Positions 41,855-51,774 are shown, counted from the first letter of the stretch. The stretch is 64,000 nucleotides of DNA from Oscillospiraceae bacterium (GCA_022483045.1 JAKVOA010000001.1:1344501-1408500); one strand, 5' to 3'. Program-made: numbers and translations. The notes: a model not told the origin generated them from the letters alone.

Positions 41855-42921
41855 ACGCTCGCTCTCCCCTCTGCTGCCAGTTTTCTGCGGTGCTTTTTAG
41901 TATCCATGAATTTCTCGAATACCGGGCTCTGCAGCGTAACGATAATGATAACAACAATGGCTTTATAAACCGGAAGCTGATCGCCCGGAACATCCATTGC
42001 ATAGAGGGTCGTTGTCAAAGTCTGAATGGTAAATGCGCCAATGACAGAACCCATTAAGGAGAACTTGCCGCCGCCCAGGTAGTTCCCGCCCAGGGCAACC
42101 GCCAAAATCGCGTCCATTTCCAAATTGAGGCCGATGTTGTTTGCGTCTGCCGAGTATATGCGGCTGGAAGCAACAATGCCCGCCACGCCGGCCAAAAGCC
42201 CGCAGATGACATACGTAAGGAACTTAATCATTGTCGAGTTGAGGCCTACAATGCGCGAAGCACTGCCATTGATGCCAACACTTTCGATATACATACCAAG
42301 AGCGGTTTTATTGAGTATCAGATAAGCGATCAGCACAGCCCCCGCCGCAAAGAAAATCGGCGTCGGAATTGGGCAGGAACCTATGTGATCACCCATTGCC
42401 TGAAACGTGCCAACACGCACATAAGTAATCTGTCCTTGTGTTACCAGCTGTGCAATGCCGCGCCCCGCTGTGAAAAGAATCAGGGTAGCGACCATGGGCT
42501 GAATATTCAGCTTTGCGACAAGGAACCCATTGAAAGCACCACACAGCAGCGAAGCCGCCAGCGCCGCCAAAATAGCCAGGAACAGCGGATTGCGGAAAGT
42601 ATTGGTGGACACCTGCCCGCCGGAAAGGATCTGGCAGCAGACCGCCGCCGAAACTGCCATAATTGCGCCCACGCTGATATCCTGTCCACCGGAAGACGCT
42701 GTGACCAGCGTCATGCCAACCGCAAGAATAACCAATTCAGAAGAACGATTGATAATATCAATCATAGAGCCATACAAAGCGCCGTTGCGAATGGAAATCT
42801 GGAAAAAGCCGGGCGTCTTAATGACATTGATCAGCAGTACAACAAGTAAACAAACAATCGGTAGGAAAAGATGGTTTTGCGTCATTCTCTTCCAGACTGA
42901 CGGTTTTTTATGATCATCCAT
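41851..42921 (-). CDS. Sugar ABC transporter permease (YtfT-like)
   Basis: 356-residue permease, same family as its neighbour, about 8-10 helices. VGMTLVTASSGGQDISVGAIMAVSA and LAVALGGNYLGGGKFSLMGSVIGAF are the signature loops. The GGQDISVG variant matches YtfT. ATG 42921 is chosen because GGGAGGGG lies 10 bp upstream; a start seven codons earlier sits before that site. It overlaps the ATPase gene by 8 bp, so stoichiometric translation is likely. Confidence 0.92.
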   Translation of the reverse strand: MDDHKKPSVWKRMTQNHLFLPIVCLLVVLLINVIKTPGFFQISIRNGALYGSMIDIINRSSELVILAVGMTLVTASSGGQDISVGAIMAVSAAVCCQILSGGQVSTNTFRNPLFLAILAALAASLLCGAFNGFLVAKLNIQPMVATLILFTAGRGIAQLVTQGQITYVRVGTFQAMGDHIGSCPIPTPIFFAAGAVLIAYLILNKTALGMYIESVGINGSASRIVGLNSTMIKFLTYVICGLLAGVAGIVASSRIYSADANNIGLNLEMDAILAVALGGNYLGGGKFSLMGSVIGAFTIQTLTTTLYAMDVPGDQLPVYKAIVVIIIVTLQSPVFEKFMDTKKHRRKLAAEGRASV

Positions 42922-44443
42922 TTGTTTTCTCCCCTCCCGCAATCGTGCGCATAATGGTTGCCTGGTTCAGTTCCTCGCCGGAAAGTTCGCCGACTTTGCG
43001 CCCGTCGCGCAGAACGACCATGCGGGAGCAGGTGCGCAGCATTTCCTCGGTTTCAGAAGAAATAAAAGCAACAGCCATTCCCTGATCTGCCAGGTCAAGG
43101 ACCAATTTCTGTATCTCCGTTTTGGTACCGATATCAATGCCGCGGGTTGGTTCATCCAAAATCAAGAATTCAGGATTTGTCAGCAGCCATCGGCCGATAA
43201 TCACTTTTTGCTGGTTGCCGCCGGAAAGACTTTTCACCGGCGTTTCACGGCTGGCTGTTTTAATCTGCAGCAAGTCGATATATTTGTCGGCGGCCTCGTC
43301 CATCTCTTTCCGGCTCATCAGCCGGAACATCCCGCGCTTTGCCTGCAGTGCAATGACAATATTCTCCCGTACAGACAGTTCATCGATAATGCCGTCTTTC
43401 TTGCGGTCTTCCGGCAGATAGGCCATGCCAAGCTTCATTGCCTGCAGCGGACTGTTAATTTTCACCTGCTTGCCATCTATTTCGAGTGTACCGGAATCTG
43501 CTTTGTCAGCGCCATAGATTGCCCGGACCATTTCAGACCGCCCGGAACCGAGCAGGCCGGTCAAGCCGACGACCTCCCCTGCACCGATGTCCAAATTAAA
43601 GGGTTTAATCGTGCCTTTGTGCCCCAGTCCTTTTGCTGAAATAACCGGTACTTTTTGTTCTGAAGATTTCTTTCCGGCATGGGCACTTTTGATATCCGCC
43701 AGGTCATCAAAATCTTTGCCGAGCATTTTTGCGACCAGCTGCACACGCGGCAGTTCTTTGGTTTCATACTCCCCGACAAACTCTCCGTTGCGCAAAACGG
43801 TGATGCGGTCACAGACCGCATAAACCTGCTCCAGAAAATGTGTGACAAACACAATTCCGACTCCGGCATCTCGCAGCCTGCACATCAGGTTAAATAGCTT
43901 TTCCACTTCGTCGTCATCCAGAGAAGAAGTCGGCTCGTCCAAAATCAGGACCTTGCAGTTCATGTCCACTGCACGGGCAATTGAAACCATCTGCTGCACC
44001 GCAATGGAGCACTCCCCAAGCTGGGCAGTCGGCGCGGCATTGATCTGCAGCTTCTTTAAAAGCTCAGTTGATCTACGGTTCATGGTTTTCCAGTCGACCA
44101 TACCGTGTTTGCGCGGCTGGCGCCCTATAAAAAGGTTTTCCGCCACCGTTAAGTTTGGGCAAAGGTTGATCTCCTGATAAACCGTACTGATCCCGTTTGC
44201 CTGCGCTTCCTGGGGGGAATGGTTGACAATCGGGTGGTCGACGCCGGCCATGCGAATTTCTCCAGACTCAAACTCATACACACCGGTAAGCACTTTAATA
44301 AGAGTGGACTTACCAGCGCCGTTTTCGCCCATTAGTGCATGAATCTCGCCTTTGCGCAGAGTAAACTGAACATTGCTCAGTGCCCGCACACCTGGAAAGG
44401 ATTTATCTATGTTCTTCATGGACAGCAGTACGTTTTCTTCCAT
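42914..44443 (-). CDS. Sugar ABC transporter ATP-binding protein (double ABC, MglA/YtfR-like)
   Basis: 509 residues with two nucleotide-binding domains. The first has Walker A GENGAGKST at about 38-46 and Walker B KVLILDEPTSSLDDDE; the second has a degenerate Walker A GLLGSGRSE at about 294-302, an LSGGNQQKV signature and FLILDEPTRGIDIGTK. This asymmetry is standard for CUT2 carbohydrate importers. It sits between the binding protein (193 bp upstream) and the permeases. AGGTG precedes ATG 44443. Confidence 0.95.
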   Translation of the reverse strand: MEENVLLSMKNIDKSFPGVRALSNVQFTLRKGEIHALMGENGAGKSTLIKVLTGVYEFESGEIRMAGVDHPIVNHSPQEAQANGISTVYQEINLCPNLTVAENLFIGRQPRKHGMVDWKTMNRRSTELLKKLQINAAPTAQLGECSIAVQQMVSIARAVDMNCKVLILDEPTSSLDDDEVEKLFNLMCRLRDAGVGIVFVTHFLEQVYAVCDRITVLRNGEFVGEYETKELPRVQLVAKMLGKDFDDLADIKSAHAGKKSSEQKVPVISAKGLGHKGTIKPFNLDIGAGEVVGLTGLLGSGRSEMVRAIYGADKADSGTLEIDGKQVKINSPLQAMKLGMAYLPEDRKKDGIIDELSVRENIVIALQAKRGMFRLMSRKEMDEAADKYIDLLQIKTASRETPVKSLSGGNQQKVIIGRWLLTNPEFLILDEPTRGIDIGTKTEIQKLVLDLADQGMAVAFISSETEEMLRTCSRMVVLRDGRKVGELSGEELNQATIMRTIAGGEKTNG

Positions 44444-44636
44444 TCCTTTTCACCTGCTTTCTGTTGATTTTTGCCGTTGCAGGACGATTTTTTGCATAAG
44501 AATGGCATGATACAGCACCTGAGGCAGTCCTATCGAGCGGGCTGCCTGCAGCAAAGACAGCTGCTAAAGCTTGTAAAAAGCTGTTCTGCAAACAGGTTTT
44601 GTATCACGCCAGTTTTGAGCAATCTGTTACTGTTGT
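44444..44636 (-). other. Spacer between binding protein and ATPase genes
   Basis: 193 bp with no gene. On the minus strand GGCAG/CTGCC arms 15 bp apart (about 44520-44550) could form a stem-loop that protects or partly ends the upstream message, which would give more binding protein than ATPase. No T-run follows, so it is not a classic terminator. Confidence 0.35.
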
Positions 44637-45743
44637 TTAATAGGCACGGCCCTTAATGACTGCGTCTGTGACAACAGTTGCATCGGTTTTGCCTGCTGAA
44701 GTGGTTACAGACTGTACAGTATTGTCATGTGCAAACATTTTTTCATCGACATACTGCTTTTTAGACACTGTTTCTTTTTTCTGCAGTTTCTCGATAATTT
44801 CTTTCACACGCGGACCATGCAGCGGGTTGCATTCTGTATCCAGTGCAATTTCGCCGCTCTGTACCTTTTTCAAGCCGGCATTGGTAGAGTCAAAAGACAG
44901 AACCATGATTTCGCCTTTGCCGCTGCCCACTTTTTTGCCGGCAGCCTTAATCGCATCGATTGCGCCAAAAGCCTCATTATCATTCTCACAGTAAACGACA
45001 TCGATGTTGCTGTTTTGCTTCAGCACAGACTCCATAACTTCCTGGCCTTTAGCCTGCGTAAATTCGCCTGTCTGCTGGGCAACCATCTTCCAATTTGAAT
45101 GCTTTTTCACGCCATCTTCCAAAGCTTCTGTACGGCCAATCTGTGCAGAGGCACCAATGGTTCCCTGAATATCCACGATATTAATTTGGTCTTTGTCTCT
45201 GCCCTTTGCCTTAAAGTAAGCGTCCATCCATGCAACAGCTCTGTCGCCCTCTGCACGGAAGTTAGAGCCGACCCATGCAGTGTAAAGGCTGTCATCTTTT
45301 ACGTTTACCATACGGTCAACGATGATAACCGGGATATCGGCATCTTTTGCTTCCTGTAAAACAGTGTCCCAGCCGGTCTCGGTAACAGGCGCCAAAACGA
45401 TGTAATCCACTTCCTGCTGAATGAAATTGCGGATTGCGGTGATTTGGTTTTCCTGCTTTTGCTGTGCGTCATCAAAAATGAGCTTGTAGCCGTTGGCCTC
45501 GCTGAAGGTCTGTTTCATGGATACTGAGTTTGCAGTACGCCAATCCGACTCAGCACCAACCTGCGAAAAACCGATGGTAATCTGTTTTTTAGAGCTCTTG
45601 TCACTGGTACTTGCACTTGCGGCGCTTGAGCTCGCTGCAGTGCTGCTGGCAGTCGAACTCGTACTGCTGCCACAGGCGGCCAGTGTTGCGGCAGCAAGCA
45701 CAGCACACAGAAGCAGACTTATGATTCTCTTTCCCTTTTTCAT
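44637..45743 (-). CDS. Sugar ABC transporter substrate-binding lipoprotein (YtfQ-like)
   Basis: 368 residues: lipoprotein signal with lipobox LAAC (Cys24), a Ser/Ala/Thr linker to about 50, then a periplasmic-binding-protein type I fold. ITIGFSQVGAESDWRTANSVSMKQTF, APVTETGWDTVL and DIQGTIGASAQIGRTEALEDG are hallmarks of the YtfQ branch that binds galactofuranose (and in some species arabinose-type sugars). GGGAGG precedes ATG 45743. A TATAAT with a weak -35 upstream suits activation by the neighbouring two-component system. The ligand is inferred by family, not shown. Confidence 0.93.
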   Translation of the reverse strand: MKKGKRIISLLLCAVLAAATLAACGSSTSSTASSTAASSSAASASTSDKSSKKQITIGFSQVGAESDWRTANSVSMKQTFSEANGYKLIFDDAQQKQENQITAIRNFIQQEVDYIVLAPVTETGWDTVLQEAKDADIPVIIVDRMVNVKDDSLYTAWVGSNFRAEGDRAVAWMDAYFKAKGRDKDQINIVDIQGTIGASAQIGRTEALEDGVKKHSNWKMVAQQTGEFTQAKGQEVMESVLKQNSNIDVVYCENDNEAFGAIDAIKAAGKKVGSGKGEIMVLSFDSTNAGLKKVQSGEIALDTECNPLHGPRVKEIIEKLQKKETVSKKQYVDEKMFAHDNTVQSVTTSAGKTDATVVTDAVIKGRAY

Positions 45744-45795
45744 TTTGTTTCCTCCCTTTGTTTCAGATGTTCTCGAAGAACTTTAACTTGCTCAC

Positions 45796-45824
45796 ATTAT
45801 ATAACTATTGCATAAAAAAGAAAG
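45796..45824 (-). promoter_or_regulatory. Activator-type promoter before the binding-protein gene
   Basis: Minus-strand TATAAT at 45796-45801, but the hexamer 17 bp upstream (CTTTCT) is far from TTGACA, as expected for a promoter needing an AraC-type activator. The surrounding 100 bp is very AT-rich. Confidence 0.5.
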
Positions 45825-45908
45825 AGAATTATCAATTTTATTAGTGTAATATTTATTAGCAAGTCGTTTTTTTAGATAAAATTGTGAATTTTTTATGAAA
45901 AACAGGGA

Positions 45909-47390
45909 TTATTTTTCTTTCCCCTCCTGTAAGGGTACCCGTACTTGAAACGTAGTTCCCACACCATAGGCACTTGTAAAAGAGAGCCCGTATGTTTCCC
46001 CGTAATTCAGCCGTAGGCGCTCATCTACATTTGCTAAACCAAAGCCGTGCTCATGCGGCATCGTTTCCCTCCTAATAACTTTTTTCAGGTTTGCCTGCTC
46101 TTCCTCGGTCATACCGATACCGTTATCACTGACTTCAAAGATCGCGCTTTCACCTTGCCGGTAACCGCGTACGATGATTTTTCCTTTTGCACGTTTATTT
46201 TTAATACCGTGGTACAGCGCATTTTCGACAAGAGGCTGCAGCGTCAGCTTTAAAATCTGGTAAGGCAGCAGTTCTTTGTCAACCTTGATTTCATAGGTCA
46301 GGATATCCTGATAGCGCACCTGTTGTATCTCAAGATAGCTGGAAATGTGCCGCGTTTCCTCTGCAATAGAAACAAAGCTGCGGCCGTTGCTCAGGGTGCT
46401 GCGAAAAAAGGTGGACAGAGAAGTCACCATAGAGACCACCTGTTCATCCTGCCCGTCCTCTGCCAGCCAGACAATCGTGCCCAGCGTATTATACAGAAAA
46501 TGCGGGTTGATCTGCTCCTGCAGCAGGCGCAGCTCCAGTACACGCCGCTGGTTTTGTTCCTGTTTGATATTGTCGATCAGTCTGCCAATCTCTTCCTGCA
46601 TATTGTCAAAGCTGTCTGCCAAAATAGAAAGCTCATCGGCCGACTTTCCAGAGGCTTTTTGGGTAAAGTCGCCTTTTGCGACACGTCGGGTCGCTTTGCA
46701 GAGGTTTTGTATCGGGTCAGTTACACTTTTTGTAATACCGGCACTGAATTTGATACCCAGACAGACAATTAAAAACAGCAGCAGGACGCTAAGGCGCACT
46801 GCGGTCTGCCCCTTTTCATTAAGCTGATTCTGCACTTCCCGAAAATGCAGCGCTTCCCGATAGACATAGTCCTGCATGGTTTCTTTGATATTAGAAGTAA
46901 GTGTATAGATATCCAGCTGTAAATGGCTGTAATTTTTTTTATAACTGCCGCCGTTTTCGATGCTGCTGTCGACATCTTTTATAACTGTTTCCAGACGGTC
47001 TAAGCTGTGCAGGGTCCAGCGCACGTCATTGAGGTTTGCTTCTCCCTGTGTGTTTGCCATGACATTTTGAAAGGTTTTGCGGGCATTTGCGATAAGCTGA
47101 TACGGATTTTTCATCTGCTCCCAGCCAAAGGGACGCTTATCCTCGGGTAGCTGATAAATCTGCCGGTAGGTCTGTGAACCGATCACTTCCCGGTACATCA
47201 CATAATCAATATCTTCTTTGAAAGCACCGCAGAAAGCGTTGGTTTCATCAATATTGCTGACGACCTGGCTGTACGCATTGCAAAAGCCGGTAAGCGATAC
47301 CAGTAAGTAAATAACCAGCCCTGTCAGCGGGACAATCAGCAAAATAGAAAGCATATTCAAGCGCTTTTTCAGAGACATTTTCTTCATCAT
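45909..47390 (-). CDS. YesM-like sensor histidine kinase
   Basis: 493 residues: transmembrane helices at about 11-33 and 195-216, an extracellular helical sensor between them and a HAMP domain (about 217-270). The His_kinase domain has LLQEQINPHFLYNTLGTIVWLAEDG (phospho-accepting His in NPHFLYN), and the ATPase domain has EVSDNGIGMTEEE and HGFGLANVDERLRLNYG. It is the typical partner of YesN-type regulators that sense extracellular sugars or the loaded binding protein. Its start overlaps the response-regulator stop by 4 bp. Confidence 0.94.
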   Translation of the reverse strand: MMKKMSLKKRLNMLSILLIVPLTGLVIYLLVSLTGFCNAYSQVVSNIDETNAFCGAFKEDIDYVMYREVIGSQTYRQIYQLPEDKRPFGWEQMKNPYQLIANARKTFQNVMANTQGEANLNDVRWTLHSLDRLETVIKDVDSSIENGGSYKKNYSHLQLDIYTLTSNIKETMQDYVYREALHFREVQNQLNEKGQTAVRLSVLLLFLIVCLGIKFSAGITKSVTDPIQNLCKATRRVAKGDFTQKASGKSADELSILADSFDNMQEEIGRLIDNIKQEQNQRRVLELRLLQEQINPHFLYNTLGTIVWLAEDGQDEQVVSMVTSLSTFFRSTLSNGRSFVSIAEETRHISSYLEIQQVRYQDILTYEIKVDKELLPYQILKLTLQPLVENALYHGIKNKRAKGKIIVRGYRQGESAIFEVSDNGIGMTEEEQANLKKVIRRETMPHEHGFGLANVDERLRLNYGETYGLSFTSAYGVGTTFQVRVPLQEGKEK

Positions 47391-49006
47391 TTTGCTTCTC
47401 CCCTATGCATCCGGTACTCTTTTGGTGTACAGCCATACATTTTTTTAAAAAGGCTGCTGAAGTAGTGCGGATCTTTATAGCCCACAGTGTAGCCGATTTC
47501 GGTGCTGCTGCAGTCTGAACAGAGCAAGAGTTCTTTTGCTTTTTCCATGCGCAGGCGAGTCAGATACTCCACAAAAGTAACGCCTGTTTTCTGCCGAAAA
47601 ATGCTGCTGAAATAGCTTGGGCTTACATTGACCTGCGCCGCAACCACATTGAGCGAGAGATCGTTATTTTCATAATTTTCATCCAGATAGGTTTTTGCAT
47701 TTTCCATTAAGCGGCTGTACTTGCGCTCTGACTTTTCATTGCGCAGAGTCATGGTTTCCGAAAAAAGCGTCTTTATATAAAGCTTGATCTGCTCTATCTG
47801 CATGGGCCCCTGCAAAACCAAATTGACATCACGCACCTGCTCTGAAAGGGAATCATTGCTAAGCCCCAATGCGCCCAAAAAATCGCATACCGCCAAGTAG
47901 CAGTCCATGACGATATAATTTTGAAAAAGCAGCGACTGATAGTTAACCTCACCGATGCTGCAAAAATACTGTTCTACAAAGCCCTCTACTTCCTGCAAAG
48001 TGCCGCTGCGCAAAAATCTGTCTATCGCATGGCGGTTTGTTTCGCCGGTCTGGATTGCGTGAAGATCCATTTTTTTACTTTTTCCAAATAGGCTGCCAAT
48101 CTCATCGGAAGATAGAATTTTCCTGCTGTCCGTCAAGAAACGGCAGGCAAAGGCTTTATTCGCTTCCTGATAAGACTTCATCAGTTGATTCAGTCTGTTT
48201 ACCGGCCTGCCAAGCCCACCAAACCAAGCTAAGTTTCCGCTGCTGCGCATAATCTGCTCAATGTTCTGCCGAACAGACGCGACAAGTGTACACAGCGCCT
48301 CTGTCGAGTCGCCCATCAACAGCAAAGCCCAGCCGTCTACACCGCGTGTAAACTGCAGCAAGCGGGGTTCTTTCTCCCACGTATCTGACAGCGTCTGCTG
48401 GCAGGCCACCGCCTCTTCACTTTGCTGCTGCGTCTGCGGCATCATTTTGAAAAGCAGCATTTGGTAGCAGGAAGCTGCCAAATCCATTCCCAAGCTGGCA
48501 CCTCGCTCGACTGCCGCACAAAAGTCAATGCGGCCGGCAAGAACATCCTGCAGCAGCTGCAGCCTCTTCTGATCATCATTTCTTTGAATCTGCTGCTGAT
48601 ACTGCTGAAGCATTTGCTCCTTTTCCCGGTCGTTCTGAATAACCGCCGCCACTTTTTTCACTGTTTCCAGCAGTACTTTCGGCGTAACCGGCTTAAGCAG
48701 ATAATCCGTCACGCCAATATGGATTGCCTGCTTGGCATAATCAAAGTCATTGTATCCGCTGAGAATGATAATTTTCATCTGCGGAAATTCCTTTTTCACC
48801 AGTGTGCTCAGCTGCAAACCATTCATAAACGGCATGCGGATATCCGTAATCAAGATGTCCGGCTTTGTTTTGCGAATCAGCGGATAAGCCAATTCGCCGT
48901 CGCCCGCCTCTCCAACAAACTGAAAGCCATCCTGTTCCCAATGAATATTTTTCTTAATGCCGTTTCGTATAATCACTTCATCTTCTACCAAAAAAACCTT
49001 AATCAT
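47387..49006 (-). CDS. YesN-like response regulator with AraC output domain
   Basis: 539 residues. The receiver domain (1-120) has acidic Glu8-Asp9, phospho-acceptor Asp55 in ILITDIRMPF and Lys in YLLKPVTP. A long linker follows, with a coiled-coil segment around 120-160. The C-terminal AraC helix-turn-helix pair (about 435-535) has NDLSLNVVAAQVNVSPSYFSSIF and CSSTEIGYTVGYKDPHYFSSLFKKMYGCTPKEYR. It is first in the operon with the kinase and lies just upstream of the sugar importer it probably activates. GGGAGG precedes ATG 49006. Confidence 0.94.
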   Translation of the reverse strand: MIKVFLVEDEVIIRNGIKKNIHWEQDGFQFVGEAGDGELAYPLIRKTKPDILITDIRMPFMNGLQLSTLVKKEFPQMKIIILSGYNDFDYAKQAIHIGVTDYLLKPVTPKVLLETVKKVAAVIQNDREKEQMLQQYQQQIQRNDDQKRLQLLQDVLAGRIDFCAAVERGASLGMDLAASCYQMLLFKMMPQTQQQSEEAVACQQTLSDTWEKEPRLLQFTRGVDGWALLLMGDSTEALCTLVASVRQNIEQIMRSSGNLAWFGGLGRPVNRLNQLMKSYQEANKAFACRFLTDSRKILSSDEIGSLFGKSKKMDLHAIQTGETNRHAIDRFLRSGTLQEVEGFVEQYFCSIGEVNYQSLLFQNYIVMDCYLAVCDFLGALGLSNDSLSEQVRDVNLVLQGPMQIEQIKLYIKTLFSETMTLRNEKSERKYSRLMENAKTYLDENYENNDLSLNVVAAQVNVSPSYFSSIFRQKTGVTFVEYLTRLRMEKAKELLLCSDCSSTEIGYTVGYKDPHYFSSLFKKMYGCTPKEYRMHRGEAK

Positions 49007-49154
49007 TTTTTTCCTCCCACTTTACATCTTGTCTATTCTATAATACTCTACAAAATATTGCAAAGTTTTATGATATATTTGACAAATCATGGTGTTGCTT
49101 CGTCAATCTCATCGTTTTGCGACAATAGCGCCCCTGCACTTTTCTTTTTGGGAA

Positions 49155-49190
49155 GAAAAAAGCCCCGGCATTTCAATGCCGGGGAAAAAT
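49155..49190 (-). terminator. Terminator after the ThrE-type gene
   Basis: CCCCGGCATT pairs with AATGCCGGGG, flanked by T/A runs. Confidence 0.9.
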
Positions 49191-49233
49191 TTCAACCGCC
49201 AGAAAAAGACGGCCTACCTCTTGTGTGCTGCTC

Positions 49234-50562
49234 TCAGGTGCAGTAGCGGAACGTCTTGTCCATAATGATACGGGCAAAAATCAGACCCAGCGGCAGCGAC
49301 AGGATAATCAAAATGGACTGGGCAAACCAAGAAGCCGAAACGCCCAGTGACATAATACCCAGGTTGTAGATGGCACGGTAAAGGTAAAGCCCCGGCACCA
49401 TGATGACGATGGCCGGCACGGTGATTGAAATGCGCGGATAGCCGGAAATATTCTTTACCACAGAAGCCAAAATACCTGCCGTCATTGCGCACAGGAACGC
49501 CGCTGCAGCCGATGGTATCCCAGCCAAATCAATCAGTTCCAAACGCAGTGTATTAGAGATAGCGCCGATCACTGCAGCACACGCAGCCATACGGTGCGAA
49601 CTGTTAAACATAACAGAGAATCCAAACACCCCGCAAAAGCTGGCAATCAGCCGAAAAAGGACATGCTCCGGCAGGCTGAGCTGCAGCGGCGGAAAATTAA
49701 CGGGTTTTAAGTTGAGCAGAAGGGCCATAATCCAAGCGACAACAGCCGCCACTGCTACAATGAGGATTGCATACGACAGCCGCTCTATTCCAGAGCGCAT
49801 ATCCAGTTTTGCTAAATCTATGCCGCTGGTGATAAAGGGGAATCCTGGAATGATAAAAAGCATAGAACAGATGTAACCAGCTTCATGCTGCAGAGAAACC
49901 GAAAACAATGCTTCAGCCAACTGGAGCAGCAGCGCATAGACAAAGCAGGCAGAAGATACGGAAGCCGCAATACCGAGGAATAGCGTGTAGTGGTGTTTTG
50001 TGAGCTTGCACCGAATAAAATTACCGATACCGGCACCAAAAAATGCACAAATCATTTCCACCAAGCCGCCGCCCAGCAAAAAAGTAAATGCCCCGCAGGC
50101 CAGCGCGGCGGCAAGTCCCAGAGCAAGCGGAGAATACAGCTTATGAACCCGCTCAATTTCATCTAGGTGAGAGTGCAGCTGCTCGCCTGACATCAACTTG
50201 CCCTGCGTAGCAAAGTCGGTGATAAAATGTTCCATTCGGTTTAGTCTGGAGGTATTGACGCCGGTATTGGTAAGGCAGAGCGACTGCGAAAAAGAACTTT
50301 CACCGTCAAAGCAGGTGTATTCGATAGACATTAAGCCAATATCCGCTGTACAGGTAATTCCCAGCTCTTTTGAAAGTGTATTCATAGAACTGCGCACCCG
50401 CCAGGCGCCGGTTCCGCAGGAAAGCAGCATCAGCCCTACCCGGCCGATGACAGAGGCTTTTTCGTCCAAACTGGCTTCGGTAATCGCAACGCCTTCGCTT
50501 GCCGAGGCATAATCATGCCAGGAAACCTCCATATGATTTTTGGGAATCGTACTTTGCGCCAT
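49234..50562 (-). CDS. Threonine/serine exporter family protein (ThrE1-ThrE2 fusion)
   Basis: 442 residues, inner membrane. Residues about 35-270 form the ThrE N-terminal domain (cytosolic start, then about five helices, with FPFITSGIDLAKLDMRSGIERL), and about 285-425 form the second domain with five helices and ISITVPAIVIMVPGLYLYRAIYN. Many Firmicutes split these into two genes; here they are fused. Exports threonine, serine or related small metabolites. The Shine-Dalgarno is weak (AAAGGC) before ATG 50562. Confidence 0.9.
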   Translation of the reverse strand: MAQSTIPKNHMEVSWHDYASASEGVAITEASLDEKASVIGRVGLMLLSCGTGAWRVRSSMNTLSKELGITCTADIGLMSIEYTCFDGESSFSQSLCLTNTGVNTSRLNRMEHFITDFATQGKLMSGEQLHSHLDEIERVHKLYSPLALGLAAALACGAFTFLLGGGLVEMICAFFGAGIGNFIRCKLTKHHYTLFLGIAASVSSACFVYALLLQLAEALFSVSLQHEAGYICSMLFIIPGFPFITSGIDLAKLDMRSGIERLSYAILIVAVAAVVAWIMALLLNLKPVNFPPLQLSLPEHVLFRLIASFCGVFGFSVMFNSSHRMAACAAVIGAISNTLRLELIDLAGIPSAAAAFLCAMTAGILASVVKNISGYPRISITVPAIVIMVPGLYLYRAIYNLGIMSLGVSASWFAQSILIILSLPLGLIFARIIMDKTFRYCT

Positions 50563-50717
50563 GCTGTGACACTTGCCTTTCTGTAATTTTAATCAAATCA
50601 ATCTAGTTTACAAAATATAGAATTTTGTGGTACACAGCCGAAAAATTTTTTCTCTACACAAATAAGCTTGTTTTGTGTCTTTACCAGCATTTGCGCAAAG
50701 GGCAAAGGCACCTTTTC

Positions 50718-51485
50718 TTACGGTCTGTAGACAATTTCATCAGCCTTGGCAATATTCTTTTCGAGCCGGTCGCTAAAGAGGTTTAGCGGCAGAAAGACGC
50801 CCATTTCATCATAGCGGCGGCCCGCGTCCTCTAGAGAATCCTGCCCGTAATAAACTACAGAACGCGGCAGCTCCCGCTGCAGGCGCATCATAATATCCCA
50901 CACCGCCGCATAAGCCTGGGCTTCGGTCTCCTGCTGCTTCACGGTATTGGGCAGCTCATAAATCAGCAGCAGGCCCATGTGCTGCTCCACGCGGTATTCC
51001 TGCACCTGCATGGTATCGGCCGCATAGCCATGGCGTTTGCGGTAGCCGCAGGCAAGGTACATTTTTACTTTTTCCCTTTTTACAAAAGCCTTGCTGAAGC
51101 GGCTGTATTCCTTGGCATTAACCTTTCCTTTTGCCTCTGGCAGCAGCCTGCCCTCTTCATCAGTCAGAATATACGGATTTGTCTGGCCATCTGCATTAAA
51201 GCGAAACGGCGCTAAGTAGGCGTTGCGCAGCAGATCAAACATGCTGTGTTGGCACACAACCATCAAAAACGCTGTCAGGTCTTTATTATCATAGGCATCA
51301 AACAGGGCTTTGGTAAACTGCTCGGCCGAAAGGCTGTCGCCGCAAATTTCGTTGCCTTCTGTATCCTCGGCCTCATCCAAAGCATTGTAAAAGGTTTCAC
51401 GCAGACGCTCGCAAGCCCGTGGGTCGGCCAAAATCTTTTGAAACAGCAGCTCTGGTTTTTCTTCGCGCGGAAATATTGTTGCCAT
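50718..51485 (-). CDS. Hypothetical protein (255 aa)
   Basis: 255-residue soluble protein, mixed alpha/beta, with no recognisable family. Visible features are an acidic helical N-terminal third (ALDEAEDTEGNEICGDSL), a basic middle (SRFSKAFVKREKVKMYLACGYRKRHGY) and an aromatic, possibly beta-rich end. Cysteines are few and scattered. ATG 51485 gives the best spacing to AGAGGG; ATG 51491 abuts it, and the frame back to 51644 has a poor, Cys-rich extension. Stands alone between ThrE and the GH3 gene. Confidence 0.65.
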   Translation of the reverse strand: MATIFPREEKPELLFQKILADPRACERLRETFYNALDEAEDTEGNEICGDSLSAEQFTKALFDAYDNKDLTAFLMVVCQHSMFDLLRNAYLAPFRFNADGQTNPYILTDEEGRLLPEAKGKVNAKEYSRFSKAFVKREKVKMYLACGYRKRHGYAADTMQVQEYRVEQHMGLLLIYELPNTVKQQETEAQAYAAVWDIMMRLQRELPRSVVYYGQDSLEDAGRRYDEMGVFLPLNLFSDRLEKNIAKADEIVYRP

Positions 51486-51491
51486 AGACAT

Positions 51492-51774
51492 CCCTCTTTC
51501 TGTATTTTCAAAGTGCGCTTTTATTATAAACTTTTGCAGATGAAATGTAAAATTGCAGAGCAAAGCAGCCGTTCCACACCTACCTGCTGCAAAATGCGTA
51601 CACAGCAAAGGGGAGGGCATTGCTGCAGCTGGGCTTTTGTGCAAAAACAGACCGAAGCTGCGCCGTGTGTATATTTTGCAGCCGCATAGATAAGCAAATT
51701 AAAAAAACGCCCCAAATGTGAAGCAGTATAAATACTGCACTGCATTGGAGCGTTGTCTGTATCAGATAAACCGT
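51492..51774. other. Intergenic region before the unknown 255-aa gene
   Basis: About 280 bp. Contains the GH3 terminator (51701-51754) and presumably the promoter of the 255-residue gene (AT-rich TTATTATAAAC near 51520). No further gene supported. Confidence 0.4.
51701..51754 (-). terminator. Terminator after the GH3 gene
   Basis: Minus-strand AACGCTCC..AATG pairs with CATT..GGGGCGTT followed by seven T; an inner GCAGTAT/ATACTGC stem extends it. Confidence 0.8.
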
